Positions 52,218 to 60,664 of a DNA stretch of 64,000 nucleotides are shown here, piece by piece. Position 1 is the stretch's first letter, and every line of letters starts with the position of its first letter. The notes under the pieces are model-generated. The model had not been told where the DNA came from. It was given only the letters and a program-made list of their open reading frames with translations, and ran no database searches. Source of the stretch: Natronorubrum daqingense (GTDB lineage Archaea > Halobacteriota > Halobacteria > Halobacteriales > Natrialbaceae). The stretch lies in assembly GCF_001971705.1 (NCBI RefSeq), contig NZ_CP019327.1:2542001-2606000 (forward strand). Direction: 5' to 3'. The position numbers and the translations under genes were made by a program.

Positions 52218-52291
52218 GTCAGCCCGGTCGCCGTACTCGTTTCCCCTCGAGGAGTGGTGAGCGTTCCTCCAAAATAGCGGGCGTGGGTCGG

Positions 52292-53392
52292 TTACAGCGG
52301 TTCGTCTCCGTCTTCGTCGTCCGGGATCGCCAGCACGTTTTCCCGGCCGATGCGGAAGACTTCGATCTCGTCGTCTTCCCGGAGGCTGCCGACGACCTGA
52401 CTCGTCTTCGCCTCGGTCCACTCGAGTTCGGCGACGACTTCCTGCTGTTTGATCCGTCCACCGCGGTTTTCGAGTAACTGCAGCACGCGTTCTTCGTTGC
52501 TGAGGAGTTCGGGCGGTGGGCCGCCGCCGTCGTCCGGAGTGGCCGCCCCACCTGCCGGCGGTGGCGAGACGCTGCCGGTGTCGGTGACGGAACTCGAGTC
52601 GTTGCCGTGTCTGAGCCACCAGCCGACCGCACCACCGGTCGCGAGCAAGCCGAGTGCGGCGACGACGGCGAGCCAGCGCGTCGGCAACTCGTCATCGTCG
52701 TCCGTTGTCGTGCCCTCCTCGCCGTCATCTTCGATGAAGACGACTCGCGGCTCGTCGTCGCCGAACTCGGTCTCCTCGCCATCCCATTCAACCGAGTCGG
52801 TTTCGGAACTGTCCGGTGACGGCTGTGCGTCGTCGAGGACGTAGTCGTCAGGGGCATTGATCTGTAACGACGTATCGTCCACGAGTGTCAGCCCCGAGAG
52901 TTCGGAGCCGGCTTCGATCTCGTCGACCATGACGGTCGCAAAGGAATCCCACTCGAAGGTGAACTTGACGTGCCCGATGTGTACCGGTGCCGAATTATCT
53001 TCGACCGAGACGTTTTCGTTCGAGATGACCTCTTCTTCGAGGTCGTCACCGTTTCGCGTATCGTTCCAATCGGAAATCTCCGCGTCGGTGTACGATTCCG
53101 GGTTGGACTCAATCTCTTCGCGAAGCTCTTCGAACGCCTCCTCGGAGTTGTTCTCGTCCTCGAGGTGATAGCGGTAGTCGACTTCGAACGTCGCCGTCTC
53201 GTCTTTCGTGAGGTGGACGTTGATGTGCACCTCGTCGGCGTCCTCGAGTTCCTGACGTTCTTCTGACTCTTGGATCGCTGCGCCAGTGTCTGCAACAGCA
53301 CCAGCAGACGCGCCCAACACCAACGCAACTGCACCACCGACAACCACGAGCACCCAGAACAGGGCCCAAAGCCCCTTCGCTTCCATTACCAT
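52292..53392 (-). CDS. membrane-anchored HTH transcriptional regulator
   Basis: A 366-residue protein. N-terminal signal/anchor helix (about 8-30), extracellular beta domain (residues 45-210, DADEVHINVHLTKDETATFE), an acidic linker, one internal helix (RWLAVVAALGLLATGGAVGW, about 238-258) and a cytoplasmic C-terminal winged helix (ELLSNEERVLQLLENRGGRI...VGSLREDDEIEVFRI). So it may sense outside and regulate inside. This architecture corresponds to haloarchaeal DUF7345/DUF7343-type regulators (recalled). ATG at 53392; a second at 53386 is possible. CTATTTAG at about 27 bp upstream. Confidence 0.82.
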   Translation of the reverse strand: MVMEAKGLWALFWVLVVVGGAVALVLGASAGAVADTGAAIQESEERQELEDADEVHINVHLTKDETATFEVDYRYHLEDENNSEEAFEELREEIESNPESYTDAEISDWNDTRNGDDLEEEVISNENVSVEDNSAPVHIGHVKFTFEWDSFATVMVDEIEAGSELSGLTLVDDTSLQINAPDDYVLDDAQPSPDSSETDSVEWDGEETEFGDDEPRVVFIEDDGEEGTTTDDDDELPTRWLAVVAALGLLATGGAVGWWLRHGNDSSSVTDTGSVSPPPAGGAATPDDGGGPPPELLSNEERVLQLLENRGGRIKQQEVVAELEWTEAKTSQVVGSLREDDEIEVFRIGRENVLAIPDDEDGDEPL

Positions 53393-53472
53393 GTCTTGTT
53401 GTATCCGTCTAAATAGGTCTTTCCGACCGGCCTAACGATGAACTTTTGAAACGTTCGTCCGTATCGACGATC

Positions 53473-53658
53473 ATGAACGATACCCGCGGCGAACTCGAGG
53501 TCGAAACGCTACTCAAAATCGTCCTGGCCTTGGTGGCCGTCTTGCTCGCACTCCAGATTATCGGGACAGTTGTCAGCTGGATCGCAAATCTGCTGACGCC
53601 GCTGTTGCTCCTGGCCATCGGATTGGTCATCGTCCTGTGGCTCTACGATAGCATCTAA
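53473..53658 (+). CDS. small two-helix membrane protein
   Basis: A 61-residue protein starting MNDTRGELEVETLLKIVLAL, two hydrophobic helices at about 13-35 and 39-58. It starts at ATG 53473; an ATG at 53446 would add nine polar residues. It lies 81 bp from, and diverges from, the HTH regulator gene, so it may be its target or partner. Recalled as DUF7554-like, not certain. Confidence 0.65.
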   Translation: MNDTRGELEVETLLKIVLALVAVLLALQIIGTVVSWIANLLTPLLLLAIGLVIVLWLYDSI

Positions 53659-53708
53659 GTCGGCCGAAGCGTCACACTGATAGGTCGATTTCCCCTACGG
53701 AACCTGTC

Positions 53709-54206
53709 GTGTACAGCGTCAACGTCCCGGTCCCCGGCCGCGTCCGTACGCTCGCCAACGGGCTCTACCCCGATCTCGTCAGCTTCGAGCACGTCCGCGA
53801 GGAACATTCGTGTCTCCTCAAACGCCTCGGCGAGGCCGACCACGTCGCCCAACTCCAACACCGAGCGCATCGCGCACTCGAGGGGACTCCCGCCGTCGAA
53901 GCGCGGATTACGGGGATCGAGTACTTTGCGGAGCCGCCACTGGGCTCCGCACCCGTCGTCTACTTCGCCGTCGAGAGCCCCGGCCTCGAGTCGATTCATG
54001 CCAACCTGGCGGAGACGTTCGACCCCGTCGACGACCTCGAGGGCGACGATTACGTCCCCCACGTCACGCTCGCGCGCGGCGGCGACCTCGAGACGGCGAA
54101 GCGACTCGCCGGGCGAGAGATCGAGCCGATCCGGTGGACGGTCAGCGAACTCGAGTTCTGGGACGGAACTGAAAAGCTGTCCGTGAGTCGGGTCACACTC
54201 GAGTAA
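53709..54206 (+). CDS. 2'-5' RNA ligase family protein
   Basis: A 165-residue protein of the 2H phosphoesterase superfamily starting at GTG 53709. The second HxT motif is H118-V-T-L121. The first is H33-S-C-L36 rather than H-x-T/S-x, so threonine is replaced by cysteine, a possible change in activity. Family members open or form 2'-5' phosphodiester bonds or cyclic phosphates in RNA. It is 50 bp after the small membrane protein on the same strand. Confidence 0.84.
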   Translation: MYSVNVPVPGRVRTLANGLYPDLVSFEHVREEHSCLLKRLGEADHVAQLQHRAHRALEGTPAVEARITGIEYFAEPPLGSAPVVYFAVESPGLESIHANLAETFDPVDDLEGDDYVPHVTLARGGDLETAKRLAGREIEPIRWTVSELEFWDGTEKLSVSRVTLE

Positions 54207-54247
54207 CACTTGGGTGTTGTCTTCACGTCCTGTACGACTCCAGTTTG

Positions 54248-54295
54248 TCACATCCGTGTACGCGTACGACACCATCACAGAGTATCACATCCGTG
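54248..54295 (+). repeat. direct repeat upstream of the sulfur uptake genes
   Basis: TCACATCCGTG occurs at 54248-54258 and 54285-54295, 37 bp apart, with a palindrome GTACGCGTAC (54258-54267) overlapping the first. They could be regulator sites for the next operon, about 200 bp upstream of its GTG. Confidence 0.35.
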
Positions 54296-54496
54296 CAGTT
54301 GCTGGATTTTCAAACCCGCTCTTGTGCCGCAATTCGGCCAGCCGGTCCGCTTCTCGGACTGTCCTCGCGGTCGGCCGTTTGTACACGGGTGATGCAAATA
54401 CTGCTGTTATCTCCGGGAACGACCGTCGTCGCGTTGATCGGATAGCTATCGGCATGTGCCACCTCAGACGGCGAAATTGGTGGACACAGGGCGTCA

Positions 54497-55732
54497 GTGG
54501 CCTGGGAAGATCCGGCCGTTGCACTGTGGGTTAAGGAATCCGGGTGCCTCGGCTCCAGTGTGGTTTCAGTGCTACTCGTCGCAGCGGTCGTCGGGATCGC
54601 CCTCGGAGTGTTTCTCCAGAAGGGGCGATTCTGTTTCGTCAACGCCTTCCGGGATTTCTTCGCGTACAAGGACTCCCGGGTCACGAAAGGCGTGCTCGCA
54701 GCGACGCTTCTGACGATGGTCTTCTGGGGTATTGCCTACCAGTTCGGGTACTATCAAGAGTTCTGGACACCCGAGTGGGGACTGACCGGCTTCATCGGCG
54801 GCTTCATCTTCGGGATCGGCATGACGTACGCCGGTGGCTGTGCGAGCGGGACGCTCTATCGGGCCGGTGAAGGCTACCTGCAGTTCTGGCTCACGCTGTT
54901 GTTCATGGGCGTTGGCTACGTCGCCTTTGCACTCGCCTTCCCGACGCTCGATAGCACGTACTTCGAGACGTTCACGTTCGGCGAGGGCGTGAGCCTGTTT
55001 ACCGTTTCAGAGATTCCCGCGAGCGTTCTCGCTCTCTCGATTGCGATTGGCGGACTGCTCATCTACGTGACTCTCGTTGGTCGCTCAGCGACGACTGCCG
55101 ATCTCAGCGAACGGTCCGACACGGCCCAGCTCAATCTTACTGCCTTCCTCGCACCGGTCGCGGGGCTTCGGCAGTTCGTCCGCGGGACGGAAACGTACTT
55201 CCGCGGACTCGTCGGTGCGTGGCGCGATCCACTCGCCTCGAGTAAGCAGCCGTGGGACCCCCGAACGGCCGCGCTGGGAATCACTGCTGCGGCAGTTCTC
55301 TGGTTCACGCAGGCGTCTATCGTGGGTGTAACCGGACCAGAGGCTCGCTGGTCGGGCTATCTCCTCTCGCAGGTCGGTGTCGATGTCGAATCGTACGAGT
55401 ACTGGGGTTCTGTCCTCTTTCAGGGCGAGGGCGTCGACGTGACCGTCGATATGGTGATGATCGCGTTCGTCATCGTCGGTGCGTTCCTCGCCGCCGCCTG
55501 GAGCGGTGACTTTTCGGTTCGCGTGCCAAAGCGCCGCCGTCTCCCGAACGCCGTTTTCGGTGGCCTCCTCATGGGCGCAGGCTCCCGACTTGCACCCGGC
55601 TGTAACATCGGTAACATCTACTCCGGAATTGCCAGCCTGTCTGTCCACTCGTTTATCGCCGCACTCGGCATCATCGCCGGTGTTTACGTGATGACTCACT
55701 GGATCTACCGAGAAGTCGGCTGCGCACTCTGA
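54497..55732 (+). CDS. YeeE/YedE (TsuA-like) thiosulfate/sulfur transporter
   Basis: A 411-residue polytopic protein, about nine to eleven helices, beginning GTG 54497 (MAWEDPAVALW). Cysteine-containing motifs of the family are present: KGRFCFVNAFRDF (near 42-54), YAGGCASGTLYRAGEG (about 109-124), GAGSRLAPGCNIGNIYSGIA (about 355-374). TsuA-type proteins import thiosulfate by passing sulfur along cysteines. It precedes a TusA and a rhodanese gene, so imported sulfur would be relayed to them. A middle segment (190-270) is an unusual cytosolic insertion. Confidence 0.9.
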   Translation: MAWEDPAVALWVKESGCLGSSVVSVLLVAAVVGIALGVFLQKGRFCFVNAFRDFFAYKDSRVTKGVLAATLLTMVFWGIAYQFGYYQEFWTPEWGLTGFIGGFIFGIGMTYAGGCASGTLYRAGEGYLQFWLTLLFMGVGYVAFALAFPTLDSTYFETFTFGEGVSLFTVSEIPASVLALSIAIGGLLIYVTLVGRSATTADLSERSDTAQLNLTAFLAPVAGLRQFVRGTETYFRGLVGAWRDPLASSKQPWDPRTAALGITAAAVLWFTQASIVGVTGPEARWSGYLLSQVGVDVESYEYWGSVLFQGEGVDVTVDMVMIAFVIVGAFLAAAWSGDFSVRVPKRRRLPNAVFGGLLMGAGSRLAPGCNIGNIYSGIASLSVHSFIAALGIIAGVYVMTHWIYREVGCAL

Positions 55733-55778
55733 ATCGTTCGACAACCACTTCCGACATACTAACACAACGTTAACGACA

Positions 55779-56072
55779 ATGCCATCAATTGACGACGTCA
55801 CTGACACACCGGACGAATTGAGCGACGACCAAGCCGAGGACCTGCTCGAGGACGCGGATCTCGTCCAAGATATGATGGGCGAAGTCTGTCCGTACCCACA
55901 GGTTGAGGCCAAGAAGGGACTGCAACAGATCGACTCGGGCGACTTGCTCGTCCAGGAAACCGATCACGTCCCGTGTACCGAAAACGTGCCGCGAGCGGTC
56001 GGAGACGATGCGGACGCAACCGTCTGGAGAAGCGGCGATGCAACGTACCGAATCTACCTCCGAAAACGATAA
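55779..56072 (+). CDS. TusA-family sulfurtransferase
   Basis: A 97-residue protein. The TusA signature is MGEVCPYPQVEAKKGLQQI (about 33-51) with the sulfur-carrying C37 of CPYP. An acidic N-terminal extension of about 30 residues is haloarchaeal. It carries persulfide sulfur from the transporter or a rhodanese to acceptors. It overlaps the rhodanese gene by one base (TAATG). Confidence 0.9.
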   Translation: MPSIDDVTDTPDELSDDQAEDLLEDADLVQDMMGEVCPYPQVEAKKGLQQIDSGDLLVQETDHVPCTENVPRAVGDDADATVWRSGDATYRIYLRKR

Positions 56073-56389
56073 TGGTCGACGAATTCACCCCCGAGACGGT
56101 TCGTGAACGCATCGAGTGCGAGAGCGAGTTCGATCTCATCGACATCCGCGGTCGCGAGGATTACACTGACGGGCATCTCCCCGGTGCCGAACACGCGACC
56201 ATCGAGGACCTCGAGGAGACGGTCGTCGATCGGGACTGGGCTGATGACGTGGTCGTCTACTGCTATATCGGCCAGACATCGGTCCAGGCGGCACGACTGA
56301 TCGAGGAGTACGGAGATGCCGAACAGGTCGCGAGTATGGAAGGGGGTTACGACGCCTGGGAACCGATCCACTCGTCGGCCAACGAGTGA
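56072..56389 (+). CDS. single-domain rhodanese
   Basis: A 105-residue rhodanese, starting ATG 56072, which overlaps the TusA stop. Domain features are DLIDIRGREDYTDGHLPGAE (21-40) and the active-site loop VVYCYIGQTS with C64, the persulfide cysteine; GGYDAW near the end is typical. It probably transfers sulfur from thiosulfate to TusA. Length is normal for a single-domain family member. Confidence 0.92.
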   Translation: MVDEFTPETVRERIECESEFDLIDIRGREDYTDGHLPGAEHATIEDLEETVVDRDWADDVVVYCYIGQTSVQAARLIEEYGDAEQVASMEGGYDAWEPIHSSANE

Positions 56390-56409
56390 ACGATCTGGGA
56401 TAGTCGCTG

Positions 56410-58581
56410 CTACGGCGCGGGCGTCTCGCCGTCGTAGGCGTCGTGATCGCCGTAGAAGTTGAGCATCGCGAACTTGAGTTTCTCGGGCGCGATGTCGAGA
56501 AGTTCCTCGCGTTCTTCGTGTGGAAAGGTGCCGTTGACGCTGTACTTCCCGAGATCCGACTTTGCTGAGCGCGAGTAGCGGCGATCGAGCAGTGCTCGGA
56601 CGCCGACGTCTTCCGGCGAGCGGATGACTCGACCCAGTGCCTGCCTTGTCTTGCGAACCGTTGGGATCTCGACGGCGTAGCGCCAGCCCGTTTCGGTCCC
56701 CTCGAACGCCGCGTCGTAGGCCTCCTGGACGGCCTCCGCGCGGTCGTCCAGATGCGGGTAGGGAACGCCGACGACGAGCACCGTATTGGCGTCGTCGCCG
56801 TCGAAGCTCACGCCCTCCGCGAGGGTCCCCCAGAGCGACGTACACAGGACGGCTCCCTCGTCCGCGACGAACTGTTGTCTCACTTCCTCGACGGAGGTTC
56901 CTGGTTCGTCGAGATAGACCGGCCGGTCCGAGCGTCGCTCGAGTCGTTCCGCGTAGCGATTCGCCTCGCCGTAGTTGGGGAAGAACGCGAGCGTGTTGCC
57001 GGGGGTCATCCGTGTCGCGTCGTGAATCGTCTCTGCGACCGCCTCCTGAACGTCGGGATCGTCCCGATCGGAGGAGAACAGCGGCGGCGTCTCGACGGCG
57101 TACGTTCGTCGTTTGTCCTCGGGGAACTGCAAGCCGTACGCCATCGTCACCGCATCCTCGAGGCCGAGGACGTTCTCGGTGACGTCGAAGGGCTGGAGCG
57201 TCGCGCTCATCAGGACGGTCGAGTAGACGTCGTCGAAGAGGCGTCCGGTTACCTGTCGGGGCAGACACGAGTAGAGTTCTGCCTGACCGTAGACTTCGTC
57301 CGTTCCGGCGTCTCGAGTCACGGAGACAACCGGGTAGAGCCCCTCCTTCGAACCCTCGTTCATCCACGCGCTGACGAACGCGGCGGCCTGCAGGGTCTGA
57401 CACTCCGTTCGGGTGGCCGTCTCGCCCTCGCGGTAGGCCTCCTCGTACTCCTCGTCGAGTTCCTGACCGAGTCTCATCGCCGCCTCGAGGTCGTCTTCGA
57501 TGCCCTGGCCGGCGTAGCGCTGGAGGAACTCGAGGGTCAACTCGTCGCGTCGGCCCTCGTTCGCGACGGGGACGTCCTCCCAGTTCTCGCCGATTCGCTC
57601 GCGCTCACCGAAGCCGAAGGAGTCTTCGTACGTTTCGACGAGCGCGCGGTGAAACGCCGTGAGGACGTTCGCGGCGTCGTCCGAACGGGGGTCGTCCGCG
57701 TCGGCGAGTTCGTCCAGTGCGGAGTCGATGGTTCGCTCCGAGCAGGTTCGGGTGGCGTGCTCGCGGGCCGCGTCTTCGACGTTGTGAGCCTCGTCGAAGA
57801 CGGCGATCACGTCCTCGGGGTCGCGACCGAGCCACCGGAAGAACTGCTCGCGAATCGTCGAATCGAGGAGGTGGTGGTAGTTACAGACGACGAGATCGAC
57901 GCCCTCGATCCCCTCTTTCAGAAGCTCGTACCCACAGAAGTGCTGACTTTCCGCGTACTCGTAGATCTCGTCGGGCGTCCGCACGTCGTCGAAGAGCCAC
58001 GCGAAGAAGTCGTCCGTGTCTTCGGTCAGATTGTTTCGGTAGTACTCACAGACGTTCTGGTCCTCGAGGTCGTCGAGTCGCTCCTCGAGATCCTCGAGTT
58101 CGTCCATGACGGCGCTACGGGCGTCGGCAGCCCCGCCGTCGCCGTCTTGGCTCTCGGCCAAGAGCTCTTGTTGGCGGCGCTCGAGTTGGCGTTTGTCGCG
58201 TTCGGTGTCGACGACGCTGCGCGTGTTGTCCCGAAGCGCCTGGCACTCCTCGTAGCCGACGTCGATGTGACACATCGACGACTTCCCTTTGAAGACGATC
58301 GCGCGAATATCCTCTTCGCGCGTGATCGCCCGCGCCTCGGCGACGAACTGGCGCATCTGCTGGTGGACGTTCGTCGTGATGACGACCGTCTTGTCCTGCT
58401 CGCGAGCCACCTCGAGGGCGGGTGCGAGCGACGAGAGGGTTTTGCCGGTCCCGCAGGCCCCTTCGAAGAGCACGTCCTGTCCGCGAGTGATCGCGTTGTG
58501 GATGCGATTCATCGCTTCCCGCTGGTTCTCGTAGGGCTCCTCGTAGGGGAAAAAGCGCATGTACCCGGCTGTCTCGGACAC
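56410..58581 (-). CDS. XPD/Rad3-family (DinG-like) Fe-S DNA helicase
   Basis: A 723-residue helicase. Walker A GACGTGKT (41-48), DEAH (263-266) and four cysteines C104, C113, C178, C216 that would hold a 4Fe-4S cluster; motif VI QALGRVIRSPEDVG near the C-terminus. It translocates 5'-3' on ssDNA and probably takes part in repair. The start was set at GTG 58581, 27 bp after TTTTAT in the promoter; ATG 58560 is an alternative. An upstream ATG at 58785 would run into the opposite gene. Two to three XPD-like paralogues are usual in haloarchaea. Confidence 0.9.
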   Translation of the reverse strand: MSETAGYMRFFPYEEPYENQREAMNRIHNAITRGQDVLFEGACGTGKTLSSLAPALEVAREQDKTVVITTNVHQQMRQFVAEARAITREEDIRAIVFKGKSSMCHIDVGYEECQALRDNTRSVVDTERDKRQLERRQQELLAESQDGDGGAADARSAVMDELEDLEERLDDLEDQNVCEYYRNNLTEDTDDFFAWLFDDVRTPDEIYEYAESQHFCGYELLKEGIEGVDLVVCNYHHLLDSTIREQFFRWLGRDPEDVIAVFDEAHNVEDAAREHATRTCSERTIDSALDELADADDPRSDDAANVLTAFHRALVETYEDSFGFGERERIGENWEDVPVANEGRRDELTLEFLQRYAGQGIEDDLEAAMRLGQELDEEYEEAYREGETATRTECQTLQAAAFVSAWMNEGSKEGLYPVVSVTRDAGTDEVYGQAELYSCLPRQVTGRLFDDVYSTVLMSATLQPFDVTENVLGLEDAVTMAYGLQFPEDKRRTYAVETPPLFSSDRDDPDVQEAVAETIHDATRMTPGNTLAFFPNYGEANRYAERLERRSDRPVYLDEPGTSVEEVRQQFVADEGAVLCTSLWGTLAEGVSFDGDDANTVLVVGVPYPHLDDRAEAVQEAYDAAFEGTETGWRYAVEIPTVRKTRQALGRVIRSPEDVGVRALLDRRYSRSAKSDLGKYSVNGTFPHEEREELLDIAPEKLKFAMLNFYGDHDAYDGETPAP

Positions 58582-58739
58582 GCTAGTCGAGTTGTTCCCG
58601 ATACGATAAAAGGATTCGTCTCGGTGTCGGTCTCCGATGTGCGCCCGTTGTTCACACCACTCACGTCCGCGCCGTCGGTCATCATCGGCTGGCGTACGCG
58701 CGCTACAGGGCCAAAGGGATCGAGGGCTTCGCCTCGAGT

Positions 58740-59156
58740 ATGGCCATCCCCGGGTACGATTCGAGCAGCGTCGCCGAGTACACACTCGAGCGCGCGGGTG
58801 CGACCGTCGCCGTCGTCGCCGGCGTCGTCCCCGACGCGTTCGACCTCGAGAAAAGCGGTCGCGACCCGCCGGTCGACGGACTCGCAGCTCCCGTCGACCT
58901 CGTCAACGTCGAGGAACTGAAGGCGGTCGAAGCGATCAGCATCGAACTCGTCTACGATCCCTCCAGACTCCCGCCGGGTGCGAGCCCGACCGACGTGTCG
59001 GTCGCCGTCGAGACGGCTGAGGGTTGGACGCCCCTCGAGTCGACCGTCGACCTCGAGTCGACGACGGTGACGGCGACGCTGAACGACCACCCTCCCGGCT
59101 CGACGGTGGTCGCGGGATACGACGACAGCGACGACAGCGACGTTCCGTCTGCGTAA
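58740..59156 (+). CDS. conserved haloarchaeal protein of unknown function
   Basis: A 138-residue acidic protein starting MAIPGYDSSSVAEYTLERAG. Residues 1-110 look like a beta-sandwich (VEAISIELVYDPSRLPPGAS, STVDLESTTVTATLNDHPPG) with no hydrophobic helix; the C-terminus has a DDSDDSD repeat (from GACGACAGC duplicated). No catalytic motif. ATG 58740. It diverges from the XPD helicase gene, with 158 bp between them. I do not recognise it. Confidence 0.55.
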   Translation: MAIPGYDSSSVAEYTLERAGATVAVVAGVVPDAFDLEKSGRDPPVDGLAAPVDLVNVEELKAVEAISIELVYDPSRLPPGASPTDVSVAVETAEGWTPLESTVDLESTTVTATLNDHPPGSTVVAGYDDSDDSDVPSA

Positions 59157-59252
59157 CGCCCTCGGTGAGCAACACGTCGTTCTGGCGCTGGCTCCCAGCG
59201 CGTCGCGACCGATGGCGAAAGGACCGTTAGCGCGGAGTCAGTAGCCACCGGC

Positions 59253-59789
59253 ATGATCGCGATTTTTTCGGATACGCACAGTACCAGCGGGCACGAACTC
59301 ACGGGCGACGCACTGAACGCGGCCCGCGAAGCAGACGCCGTCGTCCACGCGGGTGATTTCACGAGCGAAGCCGCACTCGAGGCCTTTCAATCGGAGTGTG
59401 ACCACCTGTTTCCGGTCCACGGAAACGCGGACGACCCGTCCGTCAAAGACCGACTTCCGACGGCTCGCGTCGTCGAGGCGGACGGAATCCGAATCGCCCT
59501 TACGCACCGTCGAGAGGGCGGCCAGACGGGACTGGCGATGTTCGGCCGCTCGCGCGACGCCGACGTGGTCGTCTCCGGTCACACGCACCGACCGACGGTG
59601 ATCGAGACCGACGATGTCTTGCTATTGAACCCCGGCAGTCACGCTGACCCGCGCGGGAATCGACCCGGGTTCGCCGTGCTCGAGCCTCGAGGGACCGACG
59701 ACGCGGACGATTCCGCGACGCAAATCGAGGGAGAGATTCGAACGCCGGAGGGCACACCACTCGCGTCGATCGACTACTCGAACGAGTGA
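59253..59789 (+). CDS. MJ0936/YfcE-type metallophosphoesterase
   Basis: A 178-residue phosphodiesterase. Metal motifs: IFSDTHS (D7, H9), VVHAGDFTS (D35), HGNADD (N58 zone) and VSGHTHRPT (H108-x-H110) plus NPGSHADPRG. The family hydrolyses phosphodiesters such as bis-pNPP or 2',3'-cyclic compounds. Length and all ligands are standard. ATG 59253, about 100 bp after the previous gene and possibly cotranscribed. Confidence 0.92.
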   Translation: MIAIFSDTHSTSGHELTGDALNAAREADAVVHAGDFTSEAALEAFQSECDHLFPVHGNADDPSVKDRLPTARVVEADGIRIALTHRREGGQTGLAMFGRSRDADVVVSGHTHRPTVIETDDVLLLNPGSHADPRGNRPGFAVLEPRGTDDADDSATQIEGEIRTPEGTPLASIDYSNE

Positions 59790-60486
59790 CGAGGACCGTC
59801 TTCGGTCGTCGGAACACGTGATCAGTAGTCGAAGCACGTGATCTGGTCGCTTCTCGAAAATAGCCTTCTCGAGGCTCAGTCGGGACGAGAGTCCGTTTTC
59901 GATTCGCCCTCGAGATAGATCGTGGCGTCAACGGGGTCCGGCCGAGTTGTGAGGCGGTTCGTAAGGGGCTCTTGGAGGGTGTTTGGAGGGTGTCCGGAAG
60001 GTGTTTGGGAGGGTGTTTGGAGGGTGTCCGGAAGGTGTTTGGGAGGGTGTTTGGAGGGTGTCCGGAAGGTGTTTGGGAGGGTGTTTGGAGGGTGTCCGGA
60101 AGTGTTTGGAGGGCGTCCGGAGGGTGGTTGGTGTGAAGGTGGTGGATTGGTGCGATAGCGGGAACCTCGAGACTGCGATATCCCATACCCGGCGTGACCC
60201 GCTGGAATCGGCGTAGCTGACGTGCTGAGGCATCCATGGAGGGGGACTCCAACGGGTTGATGGCCCCGACCGGCGGGGTGGAATCACCGGATCGGGACAG
60301 ATCGCACTTCGCTGGCGATCCCGATATAGGCGGCGTAAGGTGAAAACGTCGTTTTAGCTACGGTACGTCCGACGAACAGGATACTCCGTCGACACGAGTC
60401 AACCGTCTTCCGATTACGAGTTATAGTTCCGGACACCGCCGCTTCGGTCGAAACGGTTTTGCATACTGACACGGTATCGATCGATT
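59790..60486. other. gene-free region containing a 34-bp repeat
   Basis: About 700 bp without a convincing gene. It holds the G-rich tandem repeat at 59972-60126. Sequence 60180-60320 has GC blocks with possible stems but no RNA family I recognise. All open frames here read in low-complexity repeat or have atypical composition. Confidence 0.6.
59972..60126 (+). repeat. 34-bp G-rich tandem repeat, about 4.5 copies
   Basis: A 34-bp unit (GTGTTTGGGAGGGTGTTT then GGAGGGTGTCCGGAAG) repeats with exact offset: GTGTCCGGAAG begins at 59990, 60024, 60058 and 60092. Within the unit are three 11-12-bp sub-repeats (GTGTTTGGGAG, GGTGTTTGGAGG, GTGTCCGGAAG). The plus strand has many G-runs and could form quadruplexes. 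34 is not a multiple of 3, so it cannot encode one repeated peptide in a constant frame. Confidence 0.93.
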
Positions 60487-60612
60487 ATGCTGGGTTTCCT
60501 CCCCGACGACCCCGTTATCCTCGCGATCGTAGTGATCTTGCTGTCGCTCGTGTTCTTCTCGTATCTCCTCTTGCGAAAGACGATCCTCGAGTTCCGCGAA
60601 GGAATGCAGTAG
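60487..60612 (+). CDS. 41-residue single-helix membrane protein
   Basis: ATG 60487 opens a 41-residue frame, MLGFLPDDPVILAIVVILLS followed by a second half LVFFSYLLLRKTILEFREGM and Q. One helix about 9-29, then a basic-acidic amphipathic tail. The clean ending and typical haloarchaeal small-protein composition argue for a real gene; recalled as DUF7859-like, not certain. It is upstream of, and convergent with, the threonine aldolase gene. Confidence 0.6.
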   Translation: MLGFLPDDPVILAIVVILLSLVFFSYLLLRKTILEFREGMQ

Positions 60613-60664
60613 ACGACTGTCTTCTCCTCTTCCAATCGGTTTAAATCGCTGTTCAGAGTCCGTT

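Noticed and set aside
56752-58920. 722-codon open frame on the plus strand across the XPD helicase gene
   Set aside because: The opposite strand encodes a complete helicase with all motifs; this frame lacks any recognisable domain.
59972-60126. CRISPR array
   Set aside because: The 34-bp units are directly adjacent with no spacers and are internally repetitive; there is no cas gene in the window.
60180-60320. structured RNA (RNase P or SRP-like)
   Set aside because: GC-rich blocks are present, but no universally conserved core of either RNA is seen and 140 nt is too short.
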